From positions 1,178,001 through 1,242,000 of the forward strand of contig OY770026.1 of NCBI GenBank assembly GCA_963669455.1: DNA of 64,000 nucleotides, read 5' to 3'. The notes under the pieces are model-generated. The model saw nothing but the letters and a program-made list of their open reading frames with translations. It was not told the origin of the DNA and did no database searches. Every line of letters begins with the position of its first letter. The first letter of the stretch is position 1. A program made the position numbers and the translations under genes. This DNA comes from JAWKWH01 sp963669455 (lineage in GTDB: Bacteria > Pseudomonadota > Alphaproteobacteria > Rhizobiales > Rhizobiaceae). Shown here one piece after another: positions 53,240 to 62,070 of the stretch.

Positions 53240-53590
53240 CTATTTCGACGCGCCCACGTAACAGCCGCCGAGTTGCTCGACCTTCCAATAATTGTCGCCG
53301 CTCTCACACGCTTTGATTGCCTCGCGTTCGGCCTGTTCTATCGAACGCTTGTTCAGCGAAATCGCGCAGATTGCGCCGCTTCCTTGCCCGGTTACTGTCG
53401 TTGCATAGGCCGAATGGCCTGAGGCTGCGATGTATCGCTTGAAAAACTTGGCACAGCCATCGCGAGGATGATCGCCCATCGCCCGCATCTTTCCCTTGTC
53501 TCCGGAAAGATCTTTTGCATAAGCTGATGTTGCCGGAGCAAGCGCAATCAAGAAACCAATCGAAATCACACCCAGTTGTTTGAAGTACAT
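53240..53590 (-). CDS. small secreted protein, function unknown
   Basis: 116 residues with a signal peptide ('YFKQLGVISIGFLIALAPATSAYA'), mature part with four cysteines ('RDGCAKFFKRYIAASG', 'GAICAISLNKR', 'IKACESGDNYWKVEQLGGCYV'), probably two disulfides. Its overall look resembles small exported proteins of the DUF4189 kind, but I am not sure of the family. GGGGA eight bases before the ATG at 53590 favours this start. Dispersed repeat copy C lies 20 bases upstream. Confidence 0.7.
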   Translation of the reverse strand: MYFKQLGVISIGFLIALAPATSAYAKDLSGDKGKMRAMGDHPRDGCAKFFKRYIAASGHSAYATTVTGQGSGAICAISLNKRSIEQAEREAIKACESGDNYWKVEQLGGCYVGASK

Positions 53591-53610
53591 ATCGAATTTC
53601 CCCATTTAGA

Positions 53611-53707
53611 GCGTTTTGTGGTTGCTTTGAACCGCAACAACGCCAGTATCGACTTGGACCTATTGAAGCATTTTTCACACATATGATTTTGGTTGGGCGA
53701 AAAATGC
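53611..53707 (+). repeat. dispersed two-hairpin repeat, copy C (complete)
   Basis: Hairpin one: GCGTTTTGTGGTT (53611-53623) with AACCGCAACAACGCC (53630-53644). Hairpin two: GCATTTTT (53668-53675) with GCGAAAAATGC (53697-53707). It lies in the gap between two divergent genes, so it overlaps their promoter region. Confidence 0.85.
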
Positions 53708-53760
53708 TCTAGTTAAATTATTTTTCAGATGGTCAGAACATTAGTCAACCCTGGGATGAA

Positions 53761-54108
53761 ATGAATTGTAGCATTGCCTGCAAATTTATGTTCGCTAAAC
53801 TCTTCTGGATGACCAAGCTCAGCAACAGCAACGAGGCTGATCCGCTTTCGGCAGCTTTCGATTATGAGGCTGCCAGCGAGGCGGCTTACTCGCTTGGTCT
53901 TGCTGGCAGGCGCGTCGAGCGTACGCTCGCGGCGCTGCGTGATTGTCACGGGGACGCCGATCAGCGTGACAGATGGCTGAAGCTCGCCGCGACGGCAGTG
54001 CATCATTATTTCATCCAGCGCGAAATTCTTGGCCTGCGCCGGCATGAAAGCGTGATTCGCGACTATGAGATTCCAGGGGAGGTCCTCGCACGGCTTGGGG
54101 CGAAATAG
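53761..54108 (+). CDS. DUF6665-like small protein
   Basis: 115 residues from the ATG at 53761, or 99 from the ATG at 53809. The core 'AFDYEAASEAAYSLGLAGRRVERTLAALRD' followed by 'TAVHHYFIQREILGLRRHE' matches the small helical DUF6665 proteins as I remember them. The first 16 residues, with two cysteines, are not part of that core, so the shorter form may be the true one; the longer has a weak GGGA site. Function unknown. Confidence 0.6.
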   Translation: MNCSIACKFMFAKLFWMTKLSNSNEADPLSAAFDYEAASEAAYSLGLAGRRVERTLAALRDCHGDADQRDRWLKLAATAVHHYFIQREILGLRRHESVIRDYEIPGEVLARLGAK

Positions 54109-54348
54109 TTGTTGATAGCGGCTAATGTTGTCCCTGTTTTCGGTTGCCTGGCGGGCAGGTTTTCCCCATGCCGCGACAAACTGCCATCCCGACTTGCTGA
54201 AGTCTGGACAAGGCCTCATATCGGGCCTAGAACCCAACGCCAATTGCCGGGGAATTTCCGCCGGTCACGCCGCCGTGCGCGGTATTGGCCACAACGACGC
54301 GGAAGTTCCGACAATCCGGTAAACGGGATTTTATGAGGAACTTGGACC

Positions 54349-54912
54349 GTGAGCGCATCTGATATCAGCGAACATTCCCGCCGAGATTTTTTATACATCG
54401 CAACAGCCATGACCGGTGCCGTCGGTGTGGCCGGCGCGGCATGGCCGTTTATCGATCAATTGGGGCCGGACGCTTCGACGCTTGCACTTGCCTCAATCGA
54501 GGTGGACGTGTCGGGGATCGAGACGGGGATGTCGGTGACCGTGAAGTGGCGCGGCAAGCCGGTGTTTATCCGCAACCGCACCGAAAAGGAGATCGAGGAG
54601 GCCAGCGCGGTCGCTCTTGATGATCTGAAGGATCCTGTGGCCCGCAATGCTAATGTTGCAAGTGATGCACCTGCAACCGATGCCGACCGGTCGGCCGGCG
54701 AAGGCAAGCAAAACTGGATTGTGATGATCGGTTCGTGTACCCATCTGGGTTGCGTTCCGCTGGGGCAGGCCGGTGAGTTTGGCGGATGGTTCTGCCCCTG
54801 CCATGGCTCGCACTACGATACTGCGGGCCGTATCCGGAAGGGGCCGGCGCCCGAGAACCTCGCGGTGCCGAATTTTGAATTCATTTCCGATACCGTCATC
54901 AAGATCGGATAA
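54349..54912 (+). CDS. petA: ubiquinol-cytochrome c reductase Rieske iron-sulfur subunit
   Basis: 187 residues. An N-terminal twin-arginine 'SRRDFLYIA' signal anchor is followed by the Rieske domain, with cluster ligands Cys130 and His132 in 'GSCTHLGC' and Cys149 and His152 in 'FCPCHGSH'; Cys135 and Cys151 form the structural disulfide. It passes electrons from quinol to cytochrome c1 in complex III. GTG start. The 240-base gap upstream should hold the operon promoter; none was pinpointed. First of petABC. Confidence 0.96.
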   Translation: MSASDISEHSRRDFLYIATAMTGAVGVAGAAWPFIDQLGPDASTLALASIEVDVSGIETGMSVTVKWRGKPVFIRNRTEKEIEEASAVALDDLKDPVARNANVASDAPATDADRSAGEGKQNWIVMIGSCTHLGCVPLGQAGEFGGWFCPCHGSHYDTAGRIRKGPAPENLAVPNFEFISDTVIKIG

Positions 54913-54932
54913 GGGCAAGGGGAACTTTTGCA

Positions 54933-56237
54933 ATGAGCGATGGACACTCAACCTATAGCCCGACCTCCGGCCTTGGACGCTGGGTCGATGCACGGATGCC
55001 GCTGCCGCGGCTGGTGCATGATTCATTCGTGTCTTATCCGGTGCCACGCAATCTGAACTACACCTATACGTTTGGCGGTATCTTATCGATCATGCTGGTG
55101 GTTCAGCTGGTGACCGGCATCGTGCTGGCGATGCACTATACGGCCGATACCAGCCTGGCTTTCAGCTCGCTTGAAAAGATCATGCGTGACGTCAATTCCG
55201 GTTGGCTTTTGCGTTACATGCATGCCAATGGCGCGTCGTTCTTCTTCGTCGCCGTCTACATTCACATGATGCGCGGGCTTTACTACGGTTCTTACAAAGC
55301 GCCGCGCGAACTGTTGTGGATTTTGGGCGTTATCATCTACCTGTTGATGATGGCTACCGGCTTTATGGGCTACGTTTTGCCCTGGGGGCAGATGAGTTTC
55401 TGGGGCGCCACGGTCATCACCGGTTTCTTTACAGCCTTCCCGCTGATCGGTGAGTGGATACAGCAATTGCTGCTGGGCGGATTTGCGGTCGATAATCCGA
55501 CGCTGAACCGCTTTTACTCGCTGCATTATCTGCTGCCGTTCATGATTGCCGGTGTTGTGGTGCTGCATGTGTGGGCGCTGCATGTGACGGGGCAGACGAA
55601 CCCGACCGGTATCGAAGTCAAATCAAAGACCGATACGTTGCCGTTCACACCCTATGCGACCATCAAAGATTCGTTCGCGATAATCGTGTTTCTGTTCGTG
55701 TTCGCCTATTTCATCTTCTATATTCCGAACTTCCTCGGCCATCCGGACAATTATATAGAAGCCGATCCGCTGAAGACGCCGGCGCATATCGTGCCTGAAT
55801 GGTACTACCTGCCATTCTATGCAATCCTGCGCGCAATCGATTTCAACATTGGACCGATCGATTCGAAACTCGGCGGCGTGCTGGCCATGTTCGGGTCAAT
55901 CATGGTGCTGTTTGTTGTGCCGTGGCTCGATACATCGCGGGTTCGCTCGGCGGTCTACCGGCCCTGGTACAAGCTGTTTTTCTGGCTGTTCGTGATCAAT
56001 TGCCTGTTCCTGGGCTGGCTTGGCGCCAAGCCGGCAGAGGGCGTCTATGTGATCATGTCGCAGATAGGTACGGCCTACTATTTCGGTTTCTTTATCATCA
56101 TCATGCCTTTGCTTGGCTTGATCGAGACACCCAAACGCCTGCCGAATTCAATTACCGAAGCGGTGCTGGCAAAGAACAAGGGCGGGGCGGCAGTGCAGCC
56201 CGAGACTGCGGCTGCAGCGCCGGAAACAAAGATCTGA
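54933..56237 (+). CDS. petB: cytochrome b of the bc1 complex
   Basis: 434 residues with eight membrane helices. The heme-ligand histidines lie in 'RYMHANGASFFFVAVYIHMMRG' and 'YSLHYLLPFMIAGVVVLHVWALH', and 'PEWYYLPFYAILRAID' holds the PEWY quinol-oxidation motif. It contains both quinone sites of complex III. It starts 20 bases after petA; AAGGGGAAC precedes the ATG. The C-terminal tail is rich in Ala and Glu, as common in Rhizobiales. Confidence 0.97.
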   Translation: MSDGHSTYSPTSGLGRWVDARMPLPRLVHDSFVSYPVPRNLNYTYTFGGILSIMLVVQLVTGIVLAMHYTADTSLAFSSLEKIMRDVNSGWLLRYMHANGASFFFVAVYIHMMRGLYYGSYKAPRELLWILGVIIYLLMMATGFMGYVLPWGQMSFWGATVITGFFTAFPLIGEWIQQLLLGGFAVDNPTLNRFYSLHYLLPFMIAGVVVLHVWALHVTGQTNPTGIEVKSKTDTLPFTPYATIKDSFAIIVFLFVFAYFIFYIPNFLGHPDNYIEADPLKTPAHIVPEWYYLPFYAILRAIDFNIGPIDSKLGGVLAMFGSIMVLFVVPWLDTSRVRSAVYRPWYKLFFWLFVINCLFLGWLGAKPAEGVYVIMSQIGTAYYFGFFIIIMPLLGLIETPKRLPNSITEAVLAKNKGGAAVQPETAAAAPETKI

Positions 56238-56257
56238 GTGCAAGGGGATTTGACGGG

Positions 56258-57088
56258 ATGAATATGATCCTAAAGGGATTTACGGCACTCGGGCTGGCGG
56301 CAATGGTCGGCATCGGGGCAGCGGCTGCGGCCAGTTACCCGACCAAGAAACCGGTCGAACAGAAATGGTCGTTTGCCGGACCGTTCGGCCATTACGACAA
56401 AGCGCAGCTGCAGCGCGGCCTGAAGGTTTATATAGAGGTTTGCGCGGCCTGTCATTCCATGGAGCTGGTGGCTTTCCGCACGCTTGAGGACCTTGGTTAT
56501 TCCGAGGCGCAGATCAAGGCGTTTGCAGCAGAATACGAGGTGACGGACGGGCCTGACGCCGACGGTGAAATGTTTGACCGTCCGGCTATTCCGTCGGATT
56601 ATTTCCCCTCACCATTTCCCAATGTGGAAGCAGCTGCGGCCGCCAATAATGGCGCACCTCCGCCCGATTTTTCGCTGATCGCCAAGGCCCGTGGCGTCGA
56701 GCGCGGTTTTCCGAAATTCATCGTCGATATCTTTACCCAATATGCCGAGGGTGGACCGGACTATATCTATACGCTTTTGACCAGCTACGATCAGGAAGTG
56801 CCGGCTGACAAGGAAATTACCGAGGGCACCTACTATAATCCCGCATTCATTGCCGGAGATGCGCTGGCCATGGCCAATCCGCTGTCGGATGAGCTGGTCA
56901 CCTATGATGACGGATCGCCGGAGACCGTGGACCAATATGCCAAAGACGTTTCGGCGTTTTTGATGTGGGCGGCCGAGCCGCATATGGACGACCGCAAGAA
57001 GACCGGTTTCAAAGTTATGATCTTTTTGGCGCTTTTTGCCGGCCTACTCTATGTGACCAAACGAAAGGTCTGGGCTTCGAGCCATTGA
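56258..57088 (+). CDS. petC: cytochrome c1
   Basis: 276 residues. Signal peptide (about 1-26, 'LGLAAMVGIGAAAAAS'), heme attachment CAACH at 62-66, axial Met probably in 'PHMDDRK', and a C-terminal membrane anchor 'FKVMIFLALFAGLLYVTKRKVW'. It accepts electrons from the Rieske centre and passes them to a soluble or anchored cytochrome c. Start ATG 56258 is inside a longer open frame whose upstream part merely shadows petB. A strong terminator follows. Confidence 0.96.
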   Translation: MNMILKGFTALGLAAMVGIGAAAAASYPTKKPVEQKWSFAGPFGHYDKAQLQRGLKVYIEVCAACHSMELVAFRTLEDLGYSEAQIKAFAAEYEVTDGPDADGEMFDRPAIPSDYFPSPFPNVEAAAAANNGAPPPDFSLIAKARGVERGFPKFIVDIFTQYAEGGPDYIYTLLTSYDQEVPADKEITEGTYYNPAFIAGDALAMANPLSDELVTYDDGSPETVDQYAKDVSAFLMWAAEPHMDDRKKTGFKVMIFLALFAGLLYVTKRKVWASSH

Positions 57089-57113
57089 GCGGACTGATTG
57101 TCTGAATTTAAGA

Positions 57114-57139
57114 AAGGCGCCCGTTGCGGCGCCTTTTTT
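57114..57139 (+). terminator. rho-independent terminator of petABC
   Basis: AAGGCGCC (57114-57121), six-base loop, GGCGCCTT (57128-57135), then TTTT. Confidence 0.93.
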
Positions 57140-57179
57140 GCTGGTATCAGCGCCAGCGCGCCAATATTTGGCGGATATG

Positions 57180-57398
57180 CTAGAATCCACAGAGGCTTCC
57201 GGCCGGAGCTAATTTCACCAACTGGCAGGTGTAGGAGAGCAATGCGGACGGCTCCGGCGCCGTCGGAACAGCGTTTAGGATATAGGCCGCTGCCGGGTTA
57301 CTATTTGCGGCGCCCACAATGGCCTGGTATGCGTTCGACATGCTCAATGCCGTCAAAAGCGCCACACCGATGGCCATTGAAATCAGTCCCTTGATCAT
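57180..57398 (-). CDS. small exported or membrane-associated protein, uncertain
   Basis: 72 residues starting with a signal-peptide-like stretch ('MIKGLISMAIGVALLTALSMSN'), then a short Pro/Ala-rich part with two cysteines ('SYTCQLVKLAPAGSLCGF'). GGAGAGACGGA directly before the ATG is a good ribosome site, which is the main support. No family was recognised. It lies between the petABC terminator and apt. Confidence 0.5.
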   Translation of the reverse strand: MIKGLISMAIGVALLTALSMSNAYQAIVGAANSNPAAAYILNAVPTAPEPSALLSYTCQLVKLAPAGSLCGF

Positions 57399-57599
57399 TC
57401 CGTCTCTCCGTTGTTATCCGGCAAATGGGGATCGGTTTTATTAATTCAAGGTGTCGGGCCAAGCCTGGCTGACTTTTTGGAAAAATTTTCAAATTTCCCC
57501 GGTCGCTGACGCGATTTTGCGATTATTTTCTTGAGTTCCGGAGCGTGATCGGCATGTTTCGTTGCGGGGTAGTAACGCGTGGAAGGGGCACAACAGGCA

Positions 57600-58142
57600 A
57601 TGACAGCACTTACAGACGATCTTACCTCGGCCATCCGGTCAATTTCAGATTATCCCAAACCCGGTATCGTATTCAGGGACATCTCAACGCTGCTTGGCAA
57701 TGCACGTGCTTTCCGGCGCAGCGTTGATGAGCTGGTGCATCCCTATGCGGGGTCGAAAATAGACCAGATTGCCGGGATTGAGGCGAGGGGGTTTATCCTT
57801 GGCGGCGCCATTGCACACCAATTGTCGGCCGGTTTTATTCCCATCCGGAAAAAGGGAAAATTGCCGCATGACACGGTTCGGGTCGCCTACAGCCTCGAAT
57901 ATGGTGTTGATGAAATGGAGATGCACCGCGATGCGGTAACGCCTGGCGAAAAGGTGATATTGGTCGATGATTTGATCGCAACAGGGGGAACCGCCGAAGG
58001 GGCGGTTAAACTGCTCAGGCAAATGGGTGCCGAGGTGGTCGCGGCCTGCTTTGTGATTGACCTGCCGGAACTTGGCGGCCGCAAGAAGCTTGAAGAGCTC
58101 GATGTTACGGTTCGCACTCTGGTGTCATTTGACGGACACTGA
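57600..58142 (+). CDS. apt: adenine phosphoribosyltransferase
   Basis: 180 residues, purine salvage enzyme that makes AMP from adenine and PRPP. The PRPP-binding motif 'VILVDDLIATGGTAEGA' and the N-terminal 'SISDYPKPGIVFRDISTLL' identify it, with the 'GIEARGFILGGAIAHQL' loop. Start 'MTALTDDL' at 57600 matches the family; a GTG seven codons upstream is possible. Convergent with the MaoC gene pair. Confidence 0.95.
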   Translation: MTALTDDLTSAIRSISDYPKPGIVFRDISTLLGNARAFRRSVDELVHPYAGSKIDQIAGIEARGFILGGAIAHQLSAGFIPIRKKGKLPHDTVRVAYSLEYGVDEMEMHRDAVTPGEKVILVDDLIATGGTAEGAVKLLRQMGAEVVAACFVIDLPELGGRKKLEELDVTVRTLVSFDGH

Positions 58143-58157
58143 CTTGCAAAAGATGGT

Positions 58158-58637
58158 TTAGCAACCGTCGGAGGCAGGCCCTTTAACCAGGACACCGGAG
58201 GTAAACTCGATGACCTTGCCGCCGTCGCTATTTTCGCCCTCTGCGCCAACTTGATGAATCCACCAGCCTTCGCGGCGCGGATGGGCTCGAAGGTCTGTTC
58301 CGGTCCGGTAATAGGTGATGGTGTCGCCGGCATAGACCGGTTTTAGCCATTTGAGATCGCGAATGCCGGGCGAGGGACCGAAGATCGGCCGGGGTCCCTG
58401 CCATGCAGCGCCCACCTCCTCATATGGGTTGGCAACATTGAGTTTCATCCATATCGCGGCACTGTGCCATCCCGATGCGCAAAGACCGCCTAACACCGAT
58501 CTTCGAGCCGCTTCTTCGTCCAGGTGGAAGGGCTGCGGGTCATATTTGGCGGCAAAGCGCCGGATTTCCCCGGCCGTGAAGGTGTGATTGCCGAGCTTGA
58601 GCCTTACGCCGACCCCCAGATAGTCTTCCAGTGTCAA
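58158..58637 (-). CDS. MaoC-like dehydratase protein 2
   Basis: 159 residues, hotdog fold with the MaoC hydratase motif 'FAAKYDPQPFHLDEEAARRSVLGGLCASGWHSAA', which holds the Asp-His catalytic pair of (R)-specific enoyl-CoA hydratases. 'LKWLKPVYAGDTITYY' follows as usual. Its start overlaps the stop of the other MaoC gene by four bases. The two share about the same layout and probably form a hetero-assembly. Substrate unknown. Confidence 0.9.
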   Translation of the reverse strand: MTLEDYLGVGVRLKLGNHTFTAGEIRRFAAKYDPQPFHLDEEAARRSVLGGLCASGWHSAAIWMKLNVANPYEEVGAAWQGPRPIFGPSPGIRDLKWLKPVYAGDTITYYRTGTDLRAHPRREGWWIHQVGAEGENSDGGKVIEFTSGVLVKGPASDGC

Positions 58638-59113
58638 AGGTCATCTCCGCGTAGCAAGAACATACCGGTATTGCGCATTTCGGTGACCACCTCGCCATGC
58701 TGATTTTCAAAGCGGTGTTCCACCGTTACAAAACCGAGTCCAGGGCGTGAGCGTGAACGGCGTTTTTCCAGGATGGTCGTGGTTCCGCTCAGTGTATCGC
58801 CGGCCAGAATGGGTTTTTTCCACCTGACGTAATCGATGCCGGGAGCTCCCTGCGATGTCGAGTTCGACAAAAAGCCGTCACACATCATCCGCATCATCAT
58901 TGCGCAGACATGCCAACCGGATGCGCCAAGCCCACCTAGAAGGCTGTCGGCGCCGGCAGCCTCGTCCAGATGCATCGGTTGCGGATCGAATTCTGAGGCG
59001 AATTCGATCACTTCTTCCGCGCTTACGGTCTTTTTGCCAAGCAAGGTCGTGGACCCGACCACCAGATCTTCAAAGGCGATGACCCGATCGGGTAAAGAGG
59101 TTGAATTTGTCAT
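58634..59113 (-). CDS. MaoC-like dehydratase protein 1
   Basis: 159 residues with 'FASEFDPQPMHLDEAAGADSLLGGLGASGWH', the same hydratase motif, and 'RWKKPILAGDTLSGTTTILEKR'. Upstream member of the translationally coupled pair. Hydration of a trans-2-enoyl-CoA is the family reaction. Start ATG at 59113 is supported by the family N-terminus 'FEDLVVG' about 13 residues in. Confidence 0.9.
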   Translation of the reverse strand: MTNSTSLPDRVIAFEDLVVGSTTLLGKKTVSAEEVIEFASEFDPQPMHLDEAAGADSLLGGLGASGWHVCAMMMRMMCDGFLSNSTSQGAPGIDYVRWKKPILAGDTLSGTTTILEKRRSRSRPGLGFVTVEHRFENQHGEVVTEMRNTGMFLLRGDDL

Positions 59114-59324
59114 TGGCCCTTCTTGGCGAAACGCTGCCCCGTGGTCAAGAACTGCCCGTCAGTGGAACAAAACTATACCGGAACGCTATGGTTGAGATTG
59201 GTGGGTCCCTTGAGAACCGGCTGTCCATCACAGTGCCACAATGGCCGTTATGTTTTCAAATGGGCGGAAGAATGATTCGACCGTAATTTTGAAGCCCGCG
59301 ACAGCGGCAGCCGGGAGTTTGACC

Positions 59325-60566
59325 ATGCGATTGGGCGTCTTGATTATTTTATTTTGGGCCTCAGGACTGCAAGCAGCTATTGCGCAAACCGTCGACGAGG
59401 ATGTCAGGACATATTTCACGACTGGCTCGGCTGATGAGCGAAAAGCTGCGGTTGCAAGGCTGGAACTGGCCGCGGGCGAGGGTAATGAGCTGGCCACCTA
59501 TGTCACCGGTACCGCGATGTTTTTCGACGCAGTGCGAAATTTCGGCGCCGATATCAACAGACACGGGTTTGAAAGTCCACGCTCATTCATAGTGCCGCTG
59601 TTGCGGCTGCCGGTGCCCGAAAACTCCAACCCTGAACCGCTTGACTATCAAAAATTTCGCAAAATATTCGAGGATTTCGAGGGTCGTTTGGCCGCCGCCG
59701 AAGCCCGGCTGGGCGCGGTTTCCGAAACTGCTGAGATCGCGGTCGAGGTCGACTTCGCAGTCTTTGGGCTGGATTTGGATGGCAATGGCGCCATCTCAAG
59801 CCAGGAAACGCTCGCCGGCATCGTCAATGCCATGCAACCACGACGCAGGCAAACCAAGAATTTGCTCGCTTCTTTGACATTCAAATTCGATCGTGCCGAC
59901 GGTTATTGGCTACAGGGCTATGCCAACTTTTTGATGGCGACGATCGATTTCTGGCTGGCACATGATTTCCAGCAGGCATTCGATCAGTCTTTCCACCTGT
60001 TCTTTCCCCGGGCAGCGTTGCCCATGCAGGTTCTGGTTCCCGACCTGCAAATGGCCAGGAGGCACTCCGAATGGAAATTCTTGGACCTTATTTCGCTGGT
60101 TCATCTGACCAATTGGCAAGTGATTGACCCTGAAAGACGCGCAGATACGCGGCGTCATCTGCTGGAAATGATCGCGCTTAGCCGGAAGAACTGGCAAGCC
60201 ATCCGTCTGGAAACCGACAATGATCGCGAATGGCTCCCCGGACCGCATCAACCGGGTATAAATCCTCTCACTGGTCTGGACGTGGGTGAAGAACAGGTTG
60301 CCGGTTGGCACGATGCATTGCAGGTGGCGGAAGACCTTTTGAATGGCGAGAGGCTGCTCGCGCGTTTCAGGTTTTTCGACAAGGGCCTTAATATGAAACG
60401 CTTTTTCGAAGAGCCGCAACCGTTTGACCTTGTCCTGACACTGACCGGTCCCGGTGCCATTGCCTATTTGGAAACCGGTAACATTGTGTCACGAAAGGAA
60501 TGGCGACAAGTGATGCGGCAATTTGATCGCGGCAGGTTCCCAGCATTTGCCATCTGGTTCAATTGA
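59325..60566 (+). CDS. exported protein with one EF-hand-like loop
   Basis: 413 residues with a signal peptide ('RLGVLIILFWASGLQAAIAQ'). Mid-protein, residues 150-161 read DLDGNGAISSQE, an EF-hand calcium loop with Asp, Asp, Asn and the closing Glu in place. The rest is mostly helical ('YWLQGYANFLMATIDFWLAHDFQQAF', 'DNDREWLPGPHQPG') and unlike any family I can name, though similar hypothetical exported proteins occur in the order. GGGAG seven bases before the ATG at 59325 fixes the start. Confidence 0.78.
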   Translation: MRLGVLIILFWASGLQAAIAQTVDEDVRTYFTTGSADERKAAVARLELAAGEGNELATYVTGTAMFFDAVRNFGADINRHGFESPRSFIVPLLRLPVPENSNPEPLDYQKFRKIFEDFEGRLAAAEARLGAVSETAEIAVEVDFAVFGLDLDGNGAISSQETLAGIVNAMQPRRRQTKNLLASLTFKFDRADGYWLQGYANFLMATIDFWLAHDFQQAFDQSFHLFFPRAALPMQVLVPDLQMARRHSEWKFLDLISLVHLTNWQVIDPERRADTRRHLLEMIALSRKNWQAIRLETDNDREWLPGPHQPGINPLTGLDVGEEQVAGWHDALQVAEDLLNGERLLARFRFFDKGLNMKRFFEEPQPFDLVLTLTGPGAIAYLETGNIVSRKEWRQVMRQFDRGRFPAFAIWFN

Positions 60567-60586
60567 CCGGCCGGTTTTCACCGGTC
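60565..60586. terminator. hairpin between convergent genes
   Basis: GACCGG (60565-60570) and CCGGTC (60581-60586) with a TTTT in the loop region. It overlaps the end of the exported-protein gene and precedes the DUF2461 stop. No T-run follows, so termination is only suspected. Confidence 0.4.
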
Positions 60587-60590
60587 GGAA

Positions 60591-61283
60591 CTACCCGGCC
60601 TCAACTTCGTTGCTCACCCAATTGTTGAGTGGCGCCATCGCCTGCATCAACTCCGTGCAATAGGTGGTGCAGGCCGATGTGAAAAGCCGCGGATCATGGC
60701 CGGATTTTTCGCTCATGGCCCGTGCCACAATGCCCTTGTAGCGTAGCCATTTAGCGCCGGCGACCTCTTTGTCATGGCCGCGTGGAACATTCTTCAATGG
60801 TGGTTCGCCGATATCGCAGCCGACGGCCTTTGCCTTTTCAAGGGCGATTTCAAGCGCGCGTCGCTTTGTTGCATCCAAAACCGCCGCACGATAGCGTTCC
60901 AGTGCGTCCCCATCAAAGGCCCAGTGCCCGGCCCCGTAGCCAAAACCGTCTGGCCCCATCACCAGGTGAATGCCGGCAGACCGGTTGGGGTGACCACCAG
61001 TCCAGAAGATCATGTGAATGCGGGGATTATACGGTGTTTTGTCCTTGGAAAAGCGAACATCACGATTTAGCCGCCGGAACGATCCGTTGAGTTTCGCAAC
61101 CCCTTTGTGAGGCGGATCAAGCTTTTCCGCCACCGGTATCATAGCCTCAATGAACGCCAGCGCCGGGTCAACGATATGGGTCTGATAGCTGGGCCGGTTG
61201 GCCTCGAACCATTCCTTTGTGTTGTTCTTTTTCAGCTCTTGCAGGAACAAAACGGTCTGTTTGGTAAAGCCGGTAAAGTGCAT
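60591..61283 (-). CDS. DUF2461 (TIGR02453) family protein
   Basis: 230 residues, the family pattern 'FTGFTKQTVLFLQELKKNNTKEWFEANRPSY', 'NRDVRFSKDKTPYNPRIHMIFW' and 'LKNVPRGHD'. Function unknown. The ATG at 61283, with GGAG five bases before it, fits the family N-terminus; an upstream ATG at 61307 overlaps the TfoX-like gene stop. Last of a minus-strand run of small genes. Confidence 0.88.
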   Translation of the reverse strand: MHFTGFTKQTVLFLQELKKNNTKEWFEANRPSYQTHIVDPALAFIEAMIPVAEKLDPPHKGVAKLNGSFRRLNRDVRFSKDKTPYNPRIHMIFWTGGHPNRSAGIHLVMGPDGFGYGAGHWAFDGDALERYRAAVLDATKRRALEIALEKAKAVGCDIGEPPLKNVPRGHDKEVAGAKWLRYKGIVARAMSEKSGHDPRLFTSACTTYCTELMQAMAPLNNWVSNEVEAG

Positions 61284-61303
61284 AGTTTCTCCGTCAATCA
61301 AGC

Positions 61304-61630
61304 TCATTTCGGCGGCAGGCTACCGGCAAACCCGGCGGCAAAATCAATCCAGTCATCAAGTCCGGCATCAATCGCCGCATCGGCATCAACCCAGATCAAT
61401 CCGCCCATTTTTCGCCCGGTGAAATTCATCGGCTGCGCACCGGGCCGCCGGAGCGCCTCAGCCTCGCGTTCCCGGCCCACCCGGAACATGAAGCGCCCGA
61501 CACCAACGCCGCACAGCATGTTGCCGTTCAACATCCAGCAATAGGTGCCGAACATCTTTTTTTCGGTGATGCCGGACCGCTTCGACAGGACCTGCCGCAT
61601 CAAGTCTGCAAGGTGCGGGTCATGCGGCAT
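61304..61630 (-). CDS. TfoX N-terminal domain protein
   Basis: 108 residues. The TfoX_N fold is seen in 'KKMFGTYCWMLNGNMLCGV' and the 'GREREAEALRRPGAQPMNFTGRKMGGLIWVD' block. Full TfoX/Sxy regulates competence, but one-domain versions occur widely with unknown roles, so a competence function is not implied. A start four codons upstream is also possible. Follows the MAPEG gene and precedes DUF2461. Confidence 0.85.
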   Translation of the reverse strand: MPHDPHLADLMRQVLSKRSGITEKKMFGTYCWMLNGNMLCGVGVGRFMFRVGREREAEALRRPGAQPMNFTGRKMGGLIWVDADAAIDAGLDDWIDFAAGFAGSLPPK

Positions 61631-61642
61631 TGCTGCCTCCAT

Positions 61643-62041
61643 CTACAGCAAGGGTATAATGCCGGCCCAGTGACCGGCAAGATAAAGCCCCCAAAACCCC
61701 AGTAGCAAATAGGTAAGGCCGGCGCCAATTCCGATCCCCGCTGCACCACCCACCCCATGGATCGCAGTGGCATGAACCAGGCGTGAGACAATCAGTGCCG
61801 TTCCCGAAGTCAAAATCATCCCGGCTGACATACCCGCCAATTCTGCAAATGCCATGGCCAACAAAATCATCGGTACATATTCGGAAAAATTGCCGTGCAC
61901 GCGGATATGCTTCAGCAGCTTAGGATTGCCGCCATCGCCCAGTTGAACACCAAGCCTGCCCCGATTGACGCTAACAATCACGCCGAAAACAAGCTGCATC
62001 AACAGCATGCAACCGGCAAAAAACGCAGTTAATTCAGGCAT
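61643..62041 (-). CDS. MAPEG-family membrane protein
   Basis: 132 residues with four membrane helices and the MAPEG glutathione-binding pattern 'HIRVHGNFSEYVPMILLAMAFAELAG' and 'SRLVHATAIHG'. Members conjugate glutathione to lipophilic compounds or act in eicosanoid-like chemistry in animals; the bacterial substrate is unknown. It lies between VOC and TfoX-like genes on the same strand. Confidence 0.9.
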   Translation of the reverse strand: MPELTAFFAGCMLLMQLVFGVIVSVNRGRLGVQLGDGGNPKLLKHIRVHGNFSEYVPMILLAMAFAELAGMSAGMILTSGTALIVSRLVHATAIHGVGGAAGIGIGAGLTYLLLGFWGLYLAGHWAGIIPLL

Positions 62042-62070
62042 ATTTAATCCTCACTTCAATCCAGGGGTGA

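Noticed and set aside
55799..56257. Upstream extension of the cytochrome c1 frame
   Set aside because: It overlaps petB in another frame and lacks homology; the signal peptide begins at 56258.
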